Notes under the pieces: model-generated | Database searches by the model: none | The model's input: only the letters and a program-made list of their open reading frames with translations | What the model was told of the DNA's origin: nothing | Shown: piece by piece, positions 48,906-56,840 of the stretch | How positions within the stretch are numbered: the stretch's first letter is position 1 | Layout: each line of letters begins with the position of its first letter | NCBI GenBank assembly: GCA_002437905.1 | Contig: DJRT01000025.1 | Location: forward strand, 17,716 to 81,715 | From: Ruminococcaceae bacterium UBA6353 | GTDB lineage: Bacteria; Bacillota; Clostridia; Oscillospirales; Acutalibacteraceae | DNA: 64,000 nt | Direction: 5' to 3' | Made by a program: the position numbers and the translations under genes

Positions 48906-48934
48906 TTGACAAACCCCCGAATGTATACTATAAT
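48906..48934 (+). promoter_or_regulatory. Consensus promoter of tRNA-Pro
   Basis: TTGACA (48906-48911), 17 bases, TATAAT (48929-48934), both exact, 47 bases ahead of the tRNA. Confidence 0.9.
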
Positions 48935-48980
48935 GATTGGGCTGTTCGGGATGCCGATGTTCCTGTACAGCCGCATATTG

Positions 48981-49057
48981 CGGGGTGTAGCTCAGTTTGG
49001 TAGAGCGCTTGGTTCGGGACCAAGAGGCCGTGGGTTCAAGTCCCGTCACTCCGACCA
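48981..49057 (+). tRNA. tRNA-Pro (anticodon CGG)
   Basis: A 77-base cloverleaf: acceptor CGGGGTG/CACTCCG, anticodon stem CTTGG/CCAAG with loop TTCGGGA, anticodon CGG reading CCG, T loop TTCAAGT, encoded CCA. Confidence 0.95.
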
Positions 49058-49058
49058 T

Positions 49059-49103
49059 ATCGAGTATTCATAAGGGATTTGACTTTATGAATACTCGATT
49101 TTT
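49059..49103 (+). terminator. Terminator of tRNA-Pro
   Basis: ATCGAGTATTCATAA pairs perfectly with TTATGAATACTCGAT, followed by five T. Confidence 0.9.
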
Positions 49104-49181
49104 CTATCCGGATATGGTTCACAGCTCTCAGCCTCATAGTGGCCATGGTTAATGACGCATATGCCAAGGGCGGCAAGCTCC

Positions 49182-49210
49182 TTGACAATATGTGGTAAAA
49201 GAAGTATAAT
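49182..49210 (+). promoter_or_regulatory. Promoter of the small membrane protein gene
   Basis: TTGACA (49182-49187), 17 bases, TATAAT (49205-49210). Confidence 0.85.
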
Positions 49211-49280
49211 CAAAATAGCCTAAACAAAGCAATCGGAACAGAAAACGGCGCGTTTGTCATCATCCGAAGGAGGCGCGGCT

Positions 49281-49628
49281 ATGCATATACTTAAGAGCGT
49301 ATTAAAAAATCTATTGTATGTGGCGCACGGATTTCTTTCCGGTGTCTATACACCGGGGCTTTTGAGTCTTGCTTTTAATTTTATGCACGGTATAGCCAAT
49401 AATCCCGACGGAGAAAGTCTTATGCCGCTTGGCATTATACTTGTACTGACCATCTTGACGATAGATGTATTGATCATAGTAAAAACCATTAAATCCAAGA
49501 GCATACCAACGCTCGAAAAGGTGGTCACTATTGGCCTTTTTGTGATTGTCAAAAGTATCGGCTTAATGGTAGACCAAGATGGATGGAGAAATTTTACAAA
49601 GTGTTTCGCGTATACATTCATACGGTAA
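49281..49628 (+). CDS. Small membrane protein of unknown function
   Basis: A 115-residue protein with about three hydrophobic segments (LLYVAHGFLSGVYTPGLLSL; LGIILVLTILTIDVLIIV; VVTIGLFVIVKSIGLMV) and a short polar end (DQDGWRNFTKCFAYTFIR). GAAGGAGGCGCGGCT precedes the ATG. No family recognised. It has its own consensus promoter and lies in an AT-richer patch between tRNA-Pro and the MATE gene, so it may be an accessory gene acquired next to the tRNA. Confidence 0.65.
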   Translation: MHILKSVLKNLLYVAHGFLSGVYTPGLLSLAFNFMHGIANNPDGESLMPLGIILVLTILTIDVLIIVKTIKSKSIPTLEKVVTIGLFVIVKSIGLMVDQDGWRNFTKCFAYTFIR

Positions 49629-49681
49629 TGCGATCATGACAGCCATACAACACGCCCATTTCATTTTCCTCTTGCTACCTC

Positions 49682-49710
49682 TTGCTATTATATTAAATGT
49701 ATGCTATAAT
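49682..49710 (+). promoter_or_regulatory. Promoter of the MATE exporter leader
   Basis: TTGCTA (49682-49687), 17 bases, TATAAT (49705-49710). The predicted start is upstream of the hairpin at 49753-49801. Confidence 0.75.
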
Positions 49711-49735
49711 ACCCAGCAGTTGCTCGGAGGGCGAA

Positions 49736-49774
49736 TTGTTCAGAGAAACAACAGCCGGACAAGAGACAGACTGA
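49736..49774 (+). CDS. Candidate 12-residue leader peptide ahead of the MATE exporter
   Basis: GGAGG (49726-49730) is followed 5 bases later by TTG, opening a frame MFRETTAGQETD that stops at TGA exactly in the loop of the downstream hairpin. Translation would run through the 5' arm of that hairpin, the layout expected for ribosome-controlled attenuation. The TTG start and short spacing make this tentative. Confidence 0.35.
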   Translation: MFRETTAGQETD

Positions 49775-49801
49775 AATGTCTGTTTCTTGTCCGGCTTTTT
49801 T
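49753..49801 (+). terminator. Terminator hairpin between promoter and MATE gene, probable attenuator
   Basis: A 19-bp stem (AGCCGGACAAG... with GTCTG...CTTGTCCGGCT, one G-T pair), loop TGAAAT, then six T. It ends 22 bases before the MATE ATG and after a good promoter, so it would stop most transcripts before the gene unless opened. Confidence 0.8.
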
Positions 49802-49823
49802 CATGCAAAAGGAGGAAGGCAAC

Positions 49824-51158
49824 ATGGATTTTCTGAACGGCAAAATTAAACCGATATACCTCAGATACCTGTCGGCGGCTTTCGGCAGCGCCATGATCAC
49901 ATCGGTCTATTCGATTGTGGACACGGCGATGGTCGGACAGTACCACGGGCCGGAGGGAACCGCGGCGCTGGCGGTCGTTGCACCCGTCTGGAACATCATT
50001 TACAGCCTGGGACTGCTGATGGGGATAGGCGGCAGCGTGCTCTTCAGCGCCCAGCGCGGCAAAAGCGAACAGCGTGACGGCAGTGAAAACCGGTATTTCA
50101 CCGCTTCGGTTATCGGCGCAGTGCTCTTGTCCCTTGTGGCATGGATCGGCATTTTCTGCCTTGAACGCCCGATCCTGACCTTCTTTGGCGCCGATAGCGC
50201 CCTGCTTGTGCTGGCGCAGGCGTATATGCGGCCCATCAAATATGTGTTCCCGCTTTTCCTGTTCAATCAGATGCTGGCGGCCTTTCTGCGGAACGACAAA
50301 AACCCGGGACTTGCGACGCTCGGCGTGCTGTCGGGCGGCATTTTCAATGTCTTCGGCGATTACTTCTTCGTGTTCACCTGCGACATGGGCATCTACGGGG
50401 CGGGACTGGCCACCGCCATCGGCTCCGGCATCTCCTTTCTCGTAATGATGACCCATTTCTGCAGCCGCAAAAACACCCTGCGGCTCACGAAGCCGGAAGG
50501 GCTGCTTCGCGGGCTTCGGGAGATATCCGTTACCGGTTTTTCGACCTTTTTTACTGATGTGGCCATGGGCATCCTGACGGTGCTGTTCAACCGCCAGATC
50601 ATGCAGTATCTCGGAGCGAACGCGCTGGCCGTTTACGGGCCGGTCATACAGGTCAGCACCTTTGTGCAGTGCTGCGCATACAGCGTTGGGCAGGCTTCAC
50701 AGCCGATCATCTCCACAAATTTCGGCGCGGGAAAGGGGAAACGCATTCAGGAAACGCTGCGGCTGGCGCTGTGGTCGACCGCATTTTTCGGCGTGTTCTG
50801 GACGGCGCTCAGCCTGGCGTGTCCCAATGTCTATATGCGCATTTTCATGGCGCCCACGCCGGAGATACTGGATATGGCTCCCGCCATTGTGCGAACCTAT
50901 GCCCTATCGTTCCTGCTGCTGCCGTTTAATATTTTTTCCACCTACTATTTCCAGGCCATCATGAGGCCACGGGCAGCGTTTGCCGTGTCGGTGGCGCGGG
51001 GGCTTGTCATCAGCGGCGTTCTTATTCTGGTCCTGCCCGCTGCATTCGGTGCGGACTCCCTGTGGCTTGCCATGCCGATCACAGAGCTTCTTGTAGCCGT
51101 CTACGCCGGCTCAACCATCCGGAGCTATACAAAGGCCCTGCCGCATGCATCCGCCTAA
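49824..51158 (+). CDS. MATE-family multidrug/cation exporter
   Basis: A 444-residue membrane protein with twelve expected helices in two MatE halves. The first half has the family's SVYSIVDTAMVGQYHG motif, the second FFTDVAMGILTVLFNRQIM and VGQASQPIISTNFGAGKGKR. MATE proteins export drugs or organic cations against Na+ or H+. The ATG follows AAAAGGAGGAAGGCAAC. A hairpin with T-run separates it from its promoter (see 49753-49801). Codon use and base composition are slightly less GC-rich than in neighbouring operons. Confidence 0.93.
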   Translation: MDFLNGKIKPIYLRYLSAAFGSAMITSVYSIVDTAMVGQYHGPEGTAALAVVAPVWNIIYSLGLLMGIGGSVLFSAQRGKSEQRDGSENRYFTASVIGAVLLSLVAWIGIFCLERPILTFFGADSALLVLAQAYMRPIKYVFPLFLFNQMLAAFLRNDKNPGLATLGVLSGGIFNVFGDYFFVFTCDMGIYGAGLATAIGSGISFLVMMTHFCSRKNTLRLTKPEGLLRGLREISVTGFSTFFTDVAMGILTVLFNRQIMQYLGANALAVYGPVIQVSTFVQCCAYSVGQASQPIISTNFGAGKGKRIQETLRLALWSTAFFGVFWTALSLACPNVYMRIFMAPTPEILDMAPAIVRTYALSFLLLPFNIFSTYYFQAIMRPRAAFAVSVARGLVISGVLILVLPAAFGADSLWLAMPITELLVAVYAGSTIRSYTKALPHASA

Positions 51159-51393
51159 GCTTGCCTGCGGCGGGCTATACGGGGTGTAAACCGCAGCATT
51201 TTCGTGGATGAGACTGGCTTCCGTTGTGCTGCACACGGTGAAAAATCCACCTTTTGTGTTTGTTTGTCGGTTCAAACAACGGAGGGGATGTTCTATAATG
51301 AGGCTGATGGTACACTGCCCTATTTTGCTTGCGGCCGCAGAAACCGGCGCTGGCACGGCAGCCTCCAAATCTTTGAACCGTGTGGTGATACCA

Positions 51394-52992
51394 ATGATTC
51401 TTCCCCGCCCGCGCAGCATACAGCAGAACGGCCAAATTCTACCGCTCAAAGCCCTGAAAATCACTGGCTGCGGCACCGATTTTGCCGTAGCCTATCTGTC
51501 ACAGTTCGCTCCGGTGGCCGTTTTGCCGGCAGAGCATGGAGCGAATATTCGCCTTAACCGCACAGAGAAATTTACCGAAAATGGGTATCGGCTGTCGGTC
51601 GGCACTGCGGCCGAGATCGCCTTTTCGGAAAAAGAAGGGCTGCGGAATGCTCTGGCCAGCCTGATACAGCTGATCACGCCGCTGGGGGACGGCTACGGCA
51701 TCGCGGCAGCGGAAATCACCGATTTTTCTCCCTGTACCTACCGTTCGGTCATGATCGATCTGGCGCGCGGTCTGCCGGATATCGGCCGCCTAAAAGAGGA
51801 TCTGAAGCGGCTGTCGCTGACAAAATGCAACCATGTCCATTTTCACCTGATGGACTCACTGGGCATCGCCTATCACTCGGATGTGTACCGGGGGAGCGGG
51901 GACATCCGCGGAACAAAGCCGTATACGAAGCAGACGATCATCGAGATCGTGCAGTTCTGCCATCTGCTTGGCATGACGGTGGTTCCGGAAATAGAATTTC
52001 CCGCACACGCCAGCACCCTGCTCGCCACACACCCGGAGCTGAAATGCGACACGGATGTTGACGAGCCGAGCACCTGGGTCGTTTGTGCCGGGCAGGAAGA
52101 AACCTACCGCTTTTACGACCGACTGGTAGAGGAGATTGCCTCGCTGTTTCCCGATGAATATATCCACATCGGCGGTGACGAGCTGTATTTTACCGATCTG
52201 CCGGAGCGGAATTACCGTTGCCATTGGGAAAGCTGTCAGGTTTGCACGGCTCTTATGGCAAAAGAAGGACTGCGTGACCGGTGGGATCTGTACAACCACG
52301 CAATCACCCGGCTGTCCGGGATCGTCAAGCGGCACGGCAGAAAAATGATGATGTGGAATGACCAGATCGATCTGAACCGCCCGCTTGCCGTTCCGCAGGA
52401 TATTCTGATGGAATTCTGGCGTATTGCCGATAAAAACCGCGGGCCGGCGAAAGGCTGCAGCTACGAACGCCTGACCGAAAGCTTCCGGGTGATAAACGCC
52501 GATTTTTCCCGAAACTATGTGGACTGTGAGGGCTACGCCGGCCCCGAAAACACCGGCAGCTACAAGTATCTCACCTATCCGGCAGCCGCCCGGACGGAGA
52601 ATGTTCTGGGCGGTGAAGCGTGCGCCTGGGAGTACGGCAATCCGGCGTTTGACCACTATACCCTCTCCTTTGCGTGCAGCACAGCTCTGCTGCTGGATAA
52701 ATACTGGAATGCCGACGACGCTGTGTACACAAAAGCTTACTGCCGCGCGCTGACCAGGCTTGTTCTGGGCTGCGATACACCGCCGCTCTACGATATGACC
52801 GAGCTGTTCGGCGGCCCCGTGCCGCCGCGGATAAACGGGCAGACCACCTATTTGGACAGCAGCACCAGGCCGGAGGAAACGCTCTACCCACAGCACAAAG
52901 TGCAGCTGTCCGCCATCCGGCATACCTACAGCCCGCTGTATCTGCGTGCACTGATGCACAGCATAGAGAAACCGCCCCAACAGGGACTGTGA
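51394..52992 (+). CDS. GH20 beta-N-acetylhexosaminidase
   Basis: A 532-residue intracellular-type enzyme (no signal peptide). An N-terminal GH20b domain (about 1-110) starts MILPRPRSI, and the catalytic barrel carries HIGGDEL with Asp262 and Glu263, the pair that drives substrate-assisted cleavage of terminal GlcNAc/GalNAc. VVPEIEFPAHAS and ACAWEYGNP are further family blocks. An in-frame ATG at 51298 with GGAGGGG upstream would add 32 residues unlike the family, and overlaps a TATAAT-like box. The start at 51394 matches the family but lacks a clear ribosome site, so the N-terminus is uncertain. It probably uses host or cell-wall glycans. Confidence 0.85.
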   Translation: MILPRPRSIQQNGQILPLKALKITGCGTDFAVAYLSQFAPVAVLPAEHGANIRLNRTEKFTENGYRLSVGTAAEIAFSEKEGLRNALASLIQLITPLGDGYGIAAAEITDFSPCTYRSVMIDLARGLPDIGRLKEDLKRLSLTKCNHVHFHLMDSLGIAYHSDVYRGSGDIRGTKPYTKQTIIEIVQFCHLLGMTVVPEIEFPAHASTLLATHPELKCDTDVDEPSTWVVCAGQEETYRFYDRLVEEIASLFPDEYIHIGGDELYFTDLPERNYRCHWESCQVCTALMAKEGLRDRWDLYNHAITRLSGIVKRHGRKMMMWNDQIDLNRPLAVPQDILMEFWRIADKNRGPAKGCSYERLTESFRVINADFSRNYVDCEGYAGPENTGSYKYLTYPAAARTENVLGGEACAWEYGNPAFDHYTLSFACSTALLLDKYWNADDAVYTKAYCRALTRLVLGCDTPPLYDMTELFGGPVPPRINGQTTYLDSSTRPEETLYPQHKVQLSAIRHTYSPLYLRALMHSIEKPPQQGL

Positions 52993-53050
52993 ACAAAAGC
53001 ACCGGTAACCGGCCTTTCCGTGATCCGCACCGACTATTGGCATATCAAAA

Positions 53051-53089
53051 GGCGGCCCTGAACCCTTCCGGGTTCAGGGCCGCCTTTTT
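53051..53089. terminator. Bidirectional terminator between GH20 and yitT
   Basis: GGCGGCCCTGAACCC and GGGTTCAGGGCCGCC enclose TTCC, with five T after it on plus and four on minus. Confidence 0.9.
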
Positions 53090-53112
53090 CGCCGCCTCCG
53101 CAGGTCGCCGGG

Positions 53113-53778
53113 CTATTCGGCCGGGGCATCCGTATCCGGCAGCCTCTTGCCCCTGGGGCGATACTCCTTGATCCAATCAATCAGCCAGGAGGAAATGGTC
53201 ACCGTGACCAGCGAAAACACGATCCGCCGCACAGGGATATAGGTCAGCGACAGCGCCAGCACCGTGATATCGGTAAACAGGTACGACCACGACAGCCGGC
53301 AATGGAAAGCGTGCGAAATCACCAGCGCCAGCGCGTCGTCCCCGCCGCTGGAGCCGCCCTGCCGGATGATCAGGCCAACCCCCACCCCGACGAACAGGCC
53401 GCCCAGGATGGCCGCAACCAGCGGATATGCCGACAGATCGGGCAGCATGGGCGGGAACAGCTCCCACACCTTATAGAAGCCCGATATGCACAGGGTAGAG
53501 ATCGCCGCCATTTTGATGAACTGCCCGCCCAGGATCTTAAAGGCCAACAGGTAGCACAGAGCATCCAGCACCGGCGTGATATAGGCCGGCGAGACACCCA
53601 GCCAATGCTCTATCAGCAGCATCAGACCGATGATGCCGCCCTCGGTGATATTGGTGCGCTGGTGAATATTGTGAATGCCAAAGGAGCAGATCATGGCGCC
53701 GAGTACGATCAATGCCACCCGGCGGACAGTCAGCCCCTCCGTCAGTTTTTTCCAGCAGGTGGTTATGCGCGATTGCAA
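53113..53778 (-). CDS. YitT-family membrane protein lacking the DUF2179 domain
   Basis: A 221-residue protein with five or six helices of the YitT membrane domain (SFGIHNIHQRTNITEGGIIGLMLLI; GVGLIIRQGGSSGGDDALALVI). Usual YitT proteins are about 280 residues and end in a DUF2179 domain; this one stops after a short polar tail (KEYRPRGKRLPDTDAPAE). A TTG start at 53778 is chosen because AAGGAGG lies 9 bases upstream; an ATG further out has no site. Function of the family is unknown. Confidence 0.82.
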   Translation of the reverse strand: MQSRITTCWKKLTEGLTVRRVALIVLGAMICSFGIHNIHQRTNITEGGIIGLMLLIEHWLGVSPAYITPVLDALCYLLAFKILGGQFIKMAAISTLCISGFYKVWELFPPMLPDLSAYPLVAAILGGLFVGVGVGLIIRQGGSSGGDDALALVISHAFHCRLSWSYLFTDITVLALSLTYIPVRRIVFSLVTVTISSWLIDWIKEYRPRGKRLPDTDAPAE

Positions 53779-53860
53779 TTTGGATATCCTCCTTAAAAAA
53801 TGCGAAAAATTTTGTGCGCCGGGCACGGCTCAACCCTGAGACACACAACGGCGAATGAAA

Positions 53861-53871
53861 TATAGCGACAA
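53861..53871 (-). promoter_or_regulatory. TTGTCGCTATA box upstream of yitT, repeated in the araC/glutaminase-like promoter
   Basis: On the minus strand TTGTCGCTATA, the same 11 bases as at 54800-54810 on the plus strand where they overlap a promoter. A common regulator is possible. Confidence 0.4.
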
Positions 53872-53876
53872 CTATG

Positions 53877-53952
53877 CGTGCGCCCACGATCTGCACCATC
53901 CTTGAGGGCGCACGGCAGCGACTAAAACAAGTATCCTGCTAAGCGTGCGCCC
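53877..53952 (-). repeat. Triple palindromic element at the end of an AraC gene
   Basis: CGTGCGCCC (53877-53885), GGGCGCACG (53906-53914) and CGTGCGCCC (53944-53952): the middle copy can pair with either outer one. The right part matches the element at the copA end (23201-23247), including flanks, and it supplies the AraC stop codon and last residues RAHA. Confidence 0.65.
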
Positions 53953-54751
53953 GGAATTGCCTCGGGGAGACCCCATACCGTTGCCGGAATACCGCCGAAA
54001 AATAGCACGGATCACTGTACCCCACCTGCGCCGCCACCTGCGCAACCGGCAGGGCGGTATTCCGCAGCAGCCGCTCCGCCATTTGCAGCCGCGAACGCAG
54101 CTGGTATTCATACGGCGTGATGCCGTACTCCCGTTTGAACAGCTTGATGCAGTAGTCCGGCGACCGGAAGATGATGGCTGCCAGCTCGGTATTGCTCACC
54201 GCCGTGTGGGCGTGGCAATCCAGATATTCTTTCAGCCGGACTGCCTCGGGACTGTGCTGCCCCAGCACCTGCCGCCGGCTCAGCTGAAAAAGCACCTCAA
54301 AGAACAGGGCGCACAGCTCCCCCTCCTCCTCGGGGTGGCCGTCCTCCCGCTCGGTGATGGCCGCGATCCGCTCAAAAAGCGGCTTCATCCCGGCGCCGTC
54401 CAATATTGGCTGCCCCTCCAGCCCATAGCTTTTTATCAGTGTCAGCGGCAGCTCCCCGCGCAGATTGATAAAGATTTTCGTCCACGGGTCTTCGGGGTCG
54501 GCATAGTATTCGTGGTTGGTGCCGGCCGGCAGCAGATAGATGTGATCGGGCGTGACCAGCCACTTTTTGCCGTCCACGCACACATAGCCCTGCCCACTGA
54601 CCACATACTCGATCACCGTGACGCTTGCGTGCCGCCGCCGCACACGGTAGCTGCCGTCGCAGCGGCTTACCCCGGTCAGCTCCGCGCCGATCGGACCGGC
54701 ATTTCCGGGGTAGAATTTGACCAGTTCGCCCCACTCCGTAATGTATTTCAC
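53939..54751 (-). CDS. AraC-family regulator with cupin-like sensor domain
   Basis: A 270-residue regulator. The N-terminal cupin domain (about 25-150) includes VIEYVVSGQGYVCVDGKKW and HIYLLPAGTNHEYYADPED; the C-terminal double HTH includes TELAAIIFRSPDYCIKLFKREYG and VAQVAAQVGYSDPCYFSAVFRQRYGVSP. It is divergent from the glutaminase-like gene with overlapping promoters around a palindrome, so it likely controls that gene. Its last four residues RAHA come from a dispersed palindromic element. Confidence 0.9.
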   Translation of the reverse strand: MKYITEWGELVKFYPGNAGPIGAELTGVSRCDGSYRVRRRHASVTVIEYVVSGQGYVCVDGKKWLVTPDHIYLLPAGTNHEYYADPEDPWTKIFINLRGELPLTLIKSYGLEGQPILDGAGMKPLFERIAAITEREDGHPEEEGELCALFFEVLFQLSRRQVLGQHSPEAVRLKEYLDCHAHTAVSNTELAAIIFRSPDYCIKLFKREYGITPYEYQLRSRLQMAERLLRNTALPVAQVAAQVGYSDPCYFSAVFRQRYGVSPRQFRAHA

Positions 54752-54799
54752 TTGTATTCCTCAACTTTTCAATTGATTTTTTAATGAATACGGGCAAAA

Positions 54800-54844
54800 T
54801 TGTCGCTATACTTACAGTATAGCATAATCCCCATTAAAAAGCAA
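54800..54844. promoter_or_regulatory. Overlapping divergent promoters with a central palindrome
   Basis: Plus: TTGTCG (54800-54805), 17 bases, CATAAT (54823-54828). Minus: TTGCTT (54844-54839), 17 bases, TATACT (54821-54816). GCTATACT-TAC-AGTATAGC (54805-54823) lies across both, an obvious site for shared control by the AraC protein. Confidence 0.7.
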
Positions 54845-54867
54845 GCGACGATAAGGAGTGATGATGT

Positions 54868-56748
54868 ATGCGCATGCGCATGCCAAAGATCCCGCTGTTT
54901 ACCATCGACCCGTATTTTTCCATCTGGAGCCAGGAACCGCTGAATGAGCAGCGTACCAAGCACTGGACCGATGCCCCCTGCACCGTCACCGGCACCGTGA
55001 CGGTGGACGGCACAGCCTACCGGTTCCTCGGTGCCGGCAGCGATCCCTGCCTGCCGCAAACAGCCGTGGACGCCGACGCACTGACCACCACCGCTGTGTA
55101 TGAGGGCGCCGGCATCCGGCTGACCGCCCGCTTCCTCAGCCCGTTGCTGGCAGACGACCTGTATCTGTGCAGCCGGCCGGTGGCCTACCTGCACCTGGCG
55201 GTGGAGAGCCTGGACGGCGCGGCACACACCGTGACCGCCCGCCTGGCCTGCAGCGAGGAGCTGGTGCTCAACCACGCCGGTGAGGGGCGCGCCTGGTCAG
55301 AGGCAGTGCCCGTGGACGGCCTGAGCTGCGTGCGCATGGGCAGCGGCGCACAGCCGGTGCTGCAGCGCTGCGGCGATGATCTGCGCATTGACTGGGGCTA
55401 CCTGTACTTAGCCGTGCGCGGCAGCGCGGCCACCGGCAACCAGGCCGCCGACAACCTGTATGCCGTGTATGCCGAGACCGCGGTGGCGCCGGAGGCGCTG
55501 TTCCTGCTCGGCTATGACGATATCCACAGCCTGACCTATTTCGGCCAGCCGGTGGATGCCTACTGGAAAAAGGATGGCAAGACCATCACCGCCGCGCTGC
55601 AGGAGGCCGCCGACGAATATGAGCGCCTGCAGATGCGGTGTGACCGCTTTTCGGCCGCACTGGCGGCCGAGGCGACCGCCAAGGGCGGCGAGGAATACGC
55701 CGAGCTGCTGCTGCTGGCCTACCGGCAGGTGATGGCCGCCCACAAGCTGGCGCTTGACCCCGCCGGCGAAGTGCTGTATGTCTCCAAAGAATGCTTCTCC
55801 AATGGCTGCGCCGCCACGGTGGATGTGACCTACCCCAGCGCCCCGCTGTATCTCTATTACAACACCGAGCTGCTCAAGGGGATGCTGCGCCCGGTATTCC
55901 GCTATGCCCGCAGCGAGGAATGGCCGTATGACTATGCCCCGCACGATGTGGGCACCTACCCGCTGCTGAACGGGCAGGCCTATGGCAAGTGGGGTGAGCC
56001 GGGCGCGCCGAAGCACGACTGGCAGATGCCCGTGGAGGAGTGCGGCAATATCCTGATCCTGATGGCCGCAATCACCGAAAAGGAGGGCAGCGCCGCCTTT
56101 GCACAGGAGCATATGGATCTGCTGGAGACCTGGGTGGCCTACCTGGAGCGCTACGGCGAGGACCCCGAAAACCAGCTCTGCACCGATGATTTTGCCGGCC
56201 ATCTGGCGCACAATTGCAACCTCTCACTGAAAGCCATCCTGGGGCTGGCGGGATATGCCCGCATCCTGCGGCTGCTCGGCCGCACGGCCGAGGCCGCCGA
56301 AGCAGAGCAAAAGGCCAAGACCTATGCCGAGTCCTTCCTCACCCGCGCGGCCAATGCAGACGGCAGCACCCGGCTGGCCTATGACCGCCCCGACACCTTC
56401 AGCCTGAAATACAACGCCGTGTGGGACAAGGTCTGGAAAACCGGTCTGCTGCCGGAAAGCTTCTATGCCGGGGAGACCGCCCGCTACAAGGCGGAGCTGC
56501 TGCCCTACGGCGTACCGCTGGACAGCCGTGAGCGCTACACCAAATCCGACTGGACGCTGTGGGTCGCCTGCATGGCGCCGGACGCCGCCGACTTCCGCCT
56601 GCTTGTACACCGGCTGTGGCTGACCTACGATAACACCCACCAGCGGGTGCCGATGACCGACTGGTACTACGCCAACACCGCCGAGATGGTCGGCTTCCGC
56701 AACCGCACCGTGCAGGGCGGGCTATTCCTGCGCCTGCTGCTGGATTAA
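54868..56748 (+). CDS. Glutaminase-like protein (DUF4965/DUF5127/DUF1793 family)
   Basis: A 626-residue protein without signal peptide. The N-terminal third has the family start IPLFTIDPYFSIWS and a beta-sandwich domain; the C-terminal part is a helical toroid with YDYAPHDVGTYPLLNGQAYG, QMPVEECGNILILMAA, and NLSLKAILGLAGYARI, strongly conserved in proteins named after the fungal glutaminase GtaA. The toroid resembles glycoside-hydrolase helical barrels, so a sugar substrate is at least as likely as glutamine; bacterial activity is not established. AAGGAG lies 9 bases upstream of 54868 (ATGs at 54874 and 54880 are also in frame). Divergent AraC regulator adjacent. Confidence 0.82.
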   Translation: MRMRMPKIPLFTIDPYFSIWSQEPLNEQRTKHWTDAPCTVTGTVTVDGTAYRFLGAGSDPCLPQTAVDADALTTTAVYEGAGIRLTARFLSPLLADDLYLCSRPVAYLHLAVESLDGAAHTVTARLACSEELVLNHAGEGRAWSEAVPVDGLSCVRMGSGAQPVLQRCGDDLRIDWGYLYLAVRGSAATGNQAADNLYAVYAETAVAPEALFLLGYDDIHSLTYFGQPVDAYWKKDGKTITAALQEAADEYERLQMRCDRFSAALAAEATAKGGEEYAELLLLAYRQVMAAHKLALDPAGEVLYVSKECFSNGCAATVDVTYPSAPLYLYYNTELLKGMLRPVFRYARSEEWPYDYAPHDVGTYPLLNGQAYGKWGEPGAPKHDWQMPVEECGNILILMAAITEKEGSAAFAQEHMDLLETWVAYLERYGEDPENQLCTDDFAGHLAHNCNLSLKAILGLAGYARILRLLGRTAEAAEAEQKAKTYAESFLTRAANADGSTRLAYDRPDTFSLKYNAVWDKVWKTGLLPESFYAGETARYKAELLPYGVPLDSRERYTKSDWTLWVACMAPDAADFRLLVHRLWLTYDNTHQRVPMTDWYYANTAEMVGFRNRTVQGGLFLRLLLD

Positions 56749-56785
56749 GCGATCCCTGCACCGGCTGACGACGCAGGAATGAAAC

Positions 56786-56826
56786 AGCGGGTATAACCAC
56801 GGCGTGGTTATACCCGCTGTTGTTTG
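56786..56826 (+). terminator. Terminator of the glutaminase-like gene
   Basis: AGCGGGTATAACCAC and GTGGTTATACCCGCT around GGC, then a T-rich tail. Confidence 0.85.
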
Positions 56827-56840
56827 TTGGCTGCAGAAAA

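Noticed and set aside
49105..49181. Possible gene remnant between tRNA-Pro and the small membrane protein (attachment-site-like position)
   Set aside because: No direct repeat of the tRNA 3' end and no integrase are visible, so no integrated element can be claimed.
51298..51393. Upstream in-frame start for the GH20 gene with GGAGGGG
   Set aside because: The extra 32 residues do not resemble the family and overlap a TATAAT-like box; kept only as an alternative.
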